From NCBI GenBank assembly GCA_913057765.1, contig CAJXPH010000186.1, positions 1 to 5,684 of the forward strand: a stretch of DNA of 5,684 bases, read 5' to 3'. Numbering within the stretch: the stretch's first letter is position 1; every line of letters begins with the position of its first letter. The notes under the pieces were generated by a model, which saw nothing but the letters and a program-made list of their open reading frames with translations, was not told where the DNA came from and searched no databases. The translations under genes were made by a program, and so were the position numbers. The DNA comes from an uncultured Campylobacteraceae bacterium. GTDB taxonomy: Bacteria; Campylobacterota; Campylobacteria; Campylobacterales; Arcobacteraceae. This document shows, piece by piece, positions 5,192-5,684 of the stretch.

Positions 5192-5615
5192 AAATAGCGT
5201 TGTGCTCAATCTTAGTACATTTATTTTGTACTACTTTCATTCCAGCTTCTACTGCTCTTCCAGCAGCTTCATTATTTACTAATCCTAATTGAGTCCATAC
5301 TGTATCAACATCACCTCTTTTAATAGCAGCATCAATAACTAAACCAATAACATCTGGTTTTCTAAAAATATCAACCATATCAATTTTAAAAGGAATTTCG
5401 TCTAAACTTCTGTAAACTTTTTCTCCTAAAATTTCTTCTTCTTTTGGATAAACTGGAACTATTTTAAAACCTGTATTCTGTAAATACTTAGCAACTCTAT
5501 TACTTGCTTTTTCCTCATTTGGAGATAAACCAATAATTGCAATTGTTTTTGTATTCTTAAATATCTCTTCTATCACATCATTATCAGAATTAACTGTTGC
5601 AAATTCACATTCCAT
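5184..5615 (-). CDS. CoA-binding domain protein (CoA_binding_2 / YccU type)
   Basis: This is a small cytoplasmic Rossmann-fold protein of 143 aa, normal for this family, whose members resemble the CoA-binding domain of succinyl-CoA synthetase and the acyl-CoA synthetases. The visible pattern is complete: TIAIIGLSP (24-32, nucleotide/CoA-binding loop), SNRVAKYLQNTGFKIVPVYP (38-57), ILGEKVYRSLDEIP (62-75), VDIFRKP (81-87), TVWTQLGLVNNEAAGRAVEAG (105-125) and the C-terminal KCTKIEH (132-138). The biochemical role of these stand-alone proteins is poorly defined, so none is assigned. The ATG follows AAAGGTAGAG, giving an AAGG ribosome site with a 7-nt spacer. Only 21 genomic bases lie upstream before adapter sequence, so its promoter or any upstream operon partner is missing. 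Its last codons overlap the end of the convergent kinase gene by 8 bp. Confidence 0.9.
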   Translation of the reverse strand: MECEFATVNSDNDVIEEIFKNTKTIAIIGLSPNEEKASNRVAKYLQNTGFKIVPVYPKEEEILGEKVYRSLDEIPFKIDMVDIFRKPDVIGLVIDAAIKRGDVDTVWTQLGLVNNEAAGRAVEAGMKVVQNKCTKIEHNAIFN

Positions 5616-5636
5616 AGCTCTACCTTTATATTATTT

Positions 5637-5684
5637 CTGTCTCTTATACACATCTCCGAGCCCACGAGACCAGAGAGGATCTCG
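5637..5684. other. Residual Illumina Nextera i7 adapter, inverted copy (non-genomic)
   Basis: Bases 5637-5655 are the mosaic end read outward (CTGTCTCTTATACACATCT). Bases 5656-5670 are CCGAGCCCACGAGAC, 5671-5678 the index CAGAGAGG, and 5679-5684 ATCTCG, the start of the P7 oligo complement. This is the reverse complement of the block at the other end of the window, with the same index, as expected from untrimmed read-1 read-through on short inserts. Genomic sequence ends at 5636. Confidence 0.97.

Noticed and set aside
1..5684. Composite transposon with long terminal inverted repeats carrying Tn5 mosaic ends
   Set aside because: The repeats include the Nextera primer and an 8-base index next to P7 sequence, and there is no transposase gene; they are adapters.

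Overview
The window looks like a chromosomal fragment from a member of the Campylobacterota (epsilonproteobacteria), most likely the Arcobacter group. The evidence is strongly AT-rich coding sequence, short ExbB/ExbD proteins of the epsilon type, a PEB4-like chaperone next to a class II fructose-bisphosphate aldolase (a pair also known in Campylobacter and Helicobacter), and a response regulator whose C-terminal half matches the HsrA/CosR family, which is known essentially only from this phylum. The assignment rests on recognising protein families by eye, not on a search.

The first 47 and last 48 bases are not genomic. They are inverted copies of the Illumina Nextera i7 adapter, including the 19-bp Tn5 mosaic end and an 8-base index, left on the contig ends. 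The biological insert is about 48-5636.

Layout. (1) 83-948 (+): exbB-exbD, overlapping by one base, the inner-membrane motor for TonB-dependent uptake. (2) 937-969: a hairpin shared by the convergent exbD and fba genes. (3) 2859-958 (-): a peb4-fba operon (periplasmic PpiC/SurA-type chaperone, then class IIA aldolase with a TTG start). (4) 2860-3192: a 333-bp divergent intergenic region with promoter-like elements on both strands and several TTAA-core direct repeats in a 6-5-6 arrangement. (5) 3193-5191 (+): an OmpR-type response regulator of the HsrA/CosR family followed 16 bp later by a complete sensor histidine kinase. (6) 5615-5184 (-): a small CoA-binding-fold protein whose 3' end overlaps the kinase gene by 8 bp.

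The most interesting point is the two-component pair. As I recall, the HsrA (Helicobacter) and CosR (Campylobacter) regulators are orphans with degenerate receivers that work without phosphorylation. Here the same C-terminal domain is joined to a receiver with an intact acidic pocket, phosphoacceptor Asp51 and Lys101, and sits directly upstream of a histidine kinase with all catalytic boxes. This may be the ancestral, phosphorylation-competent form of an essential orphan regulator. Repeats beside its own promoter suggest autoregulation, and a related repeat lies at the divergent peb4 promoter. The other genes are ordinary housekeeping functions. I see no mobile element, CRISPR array, or tRNA/rRNA gene.
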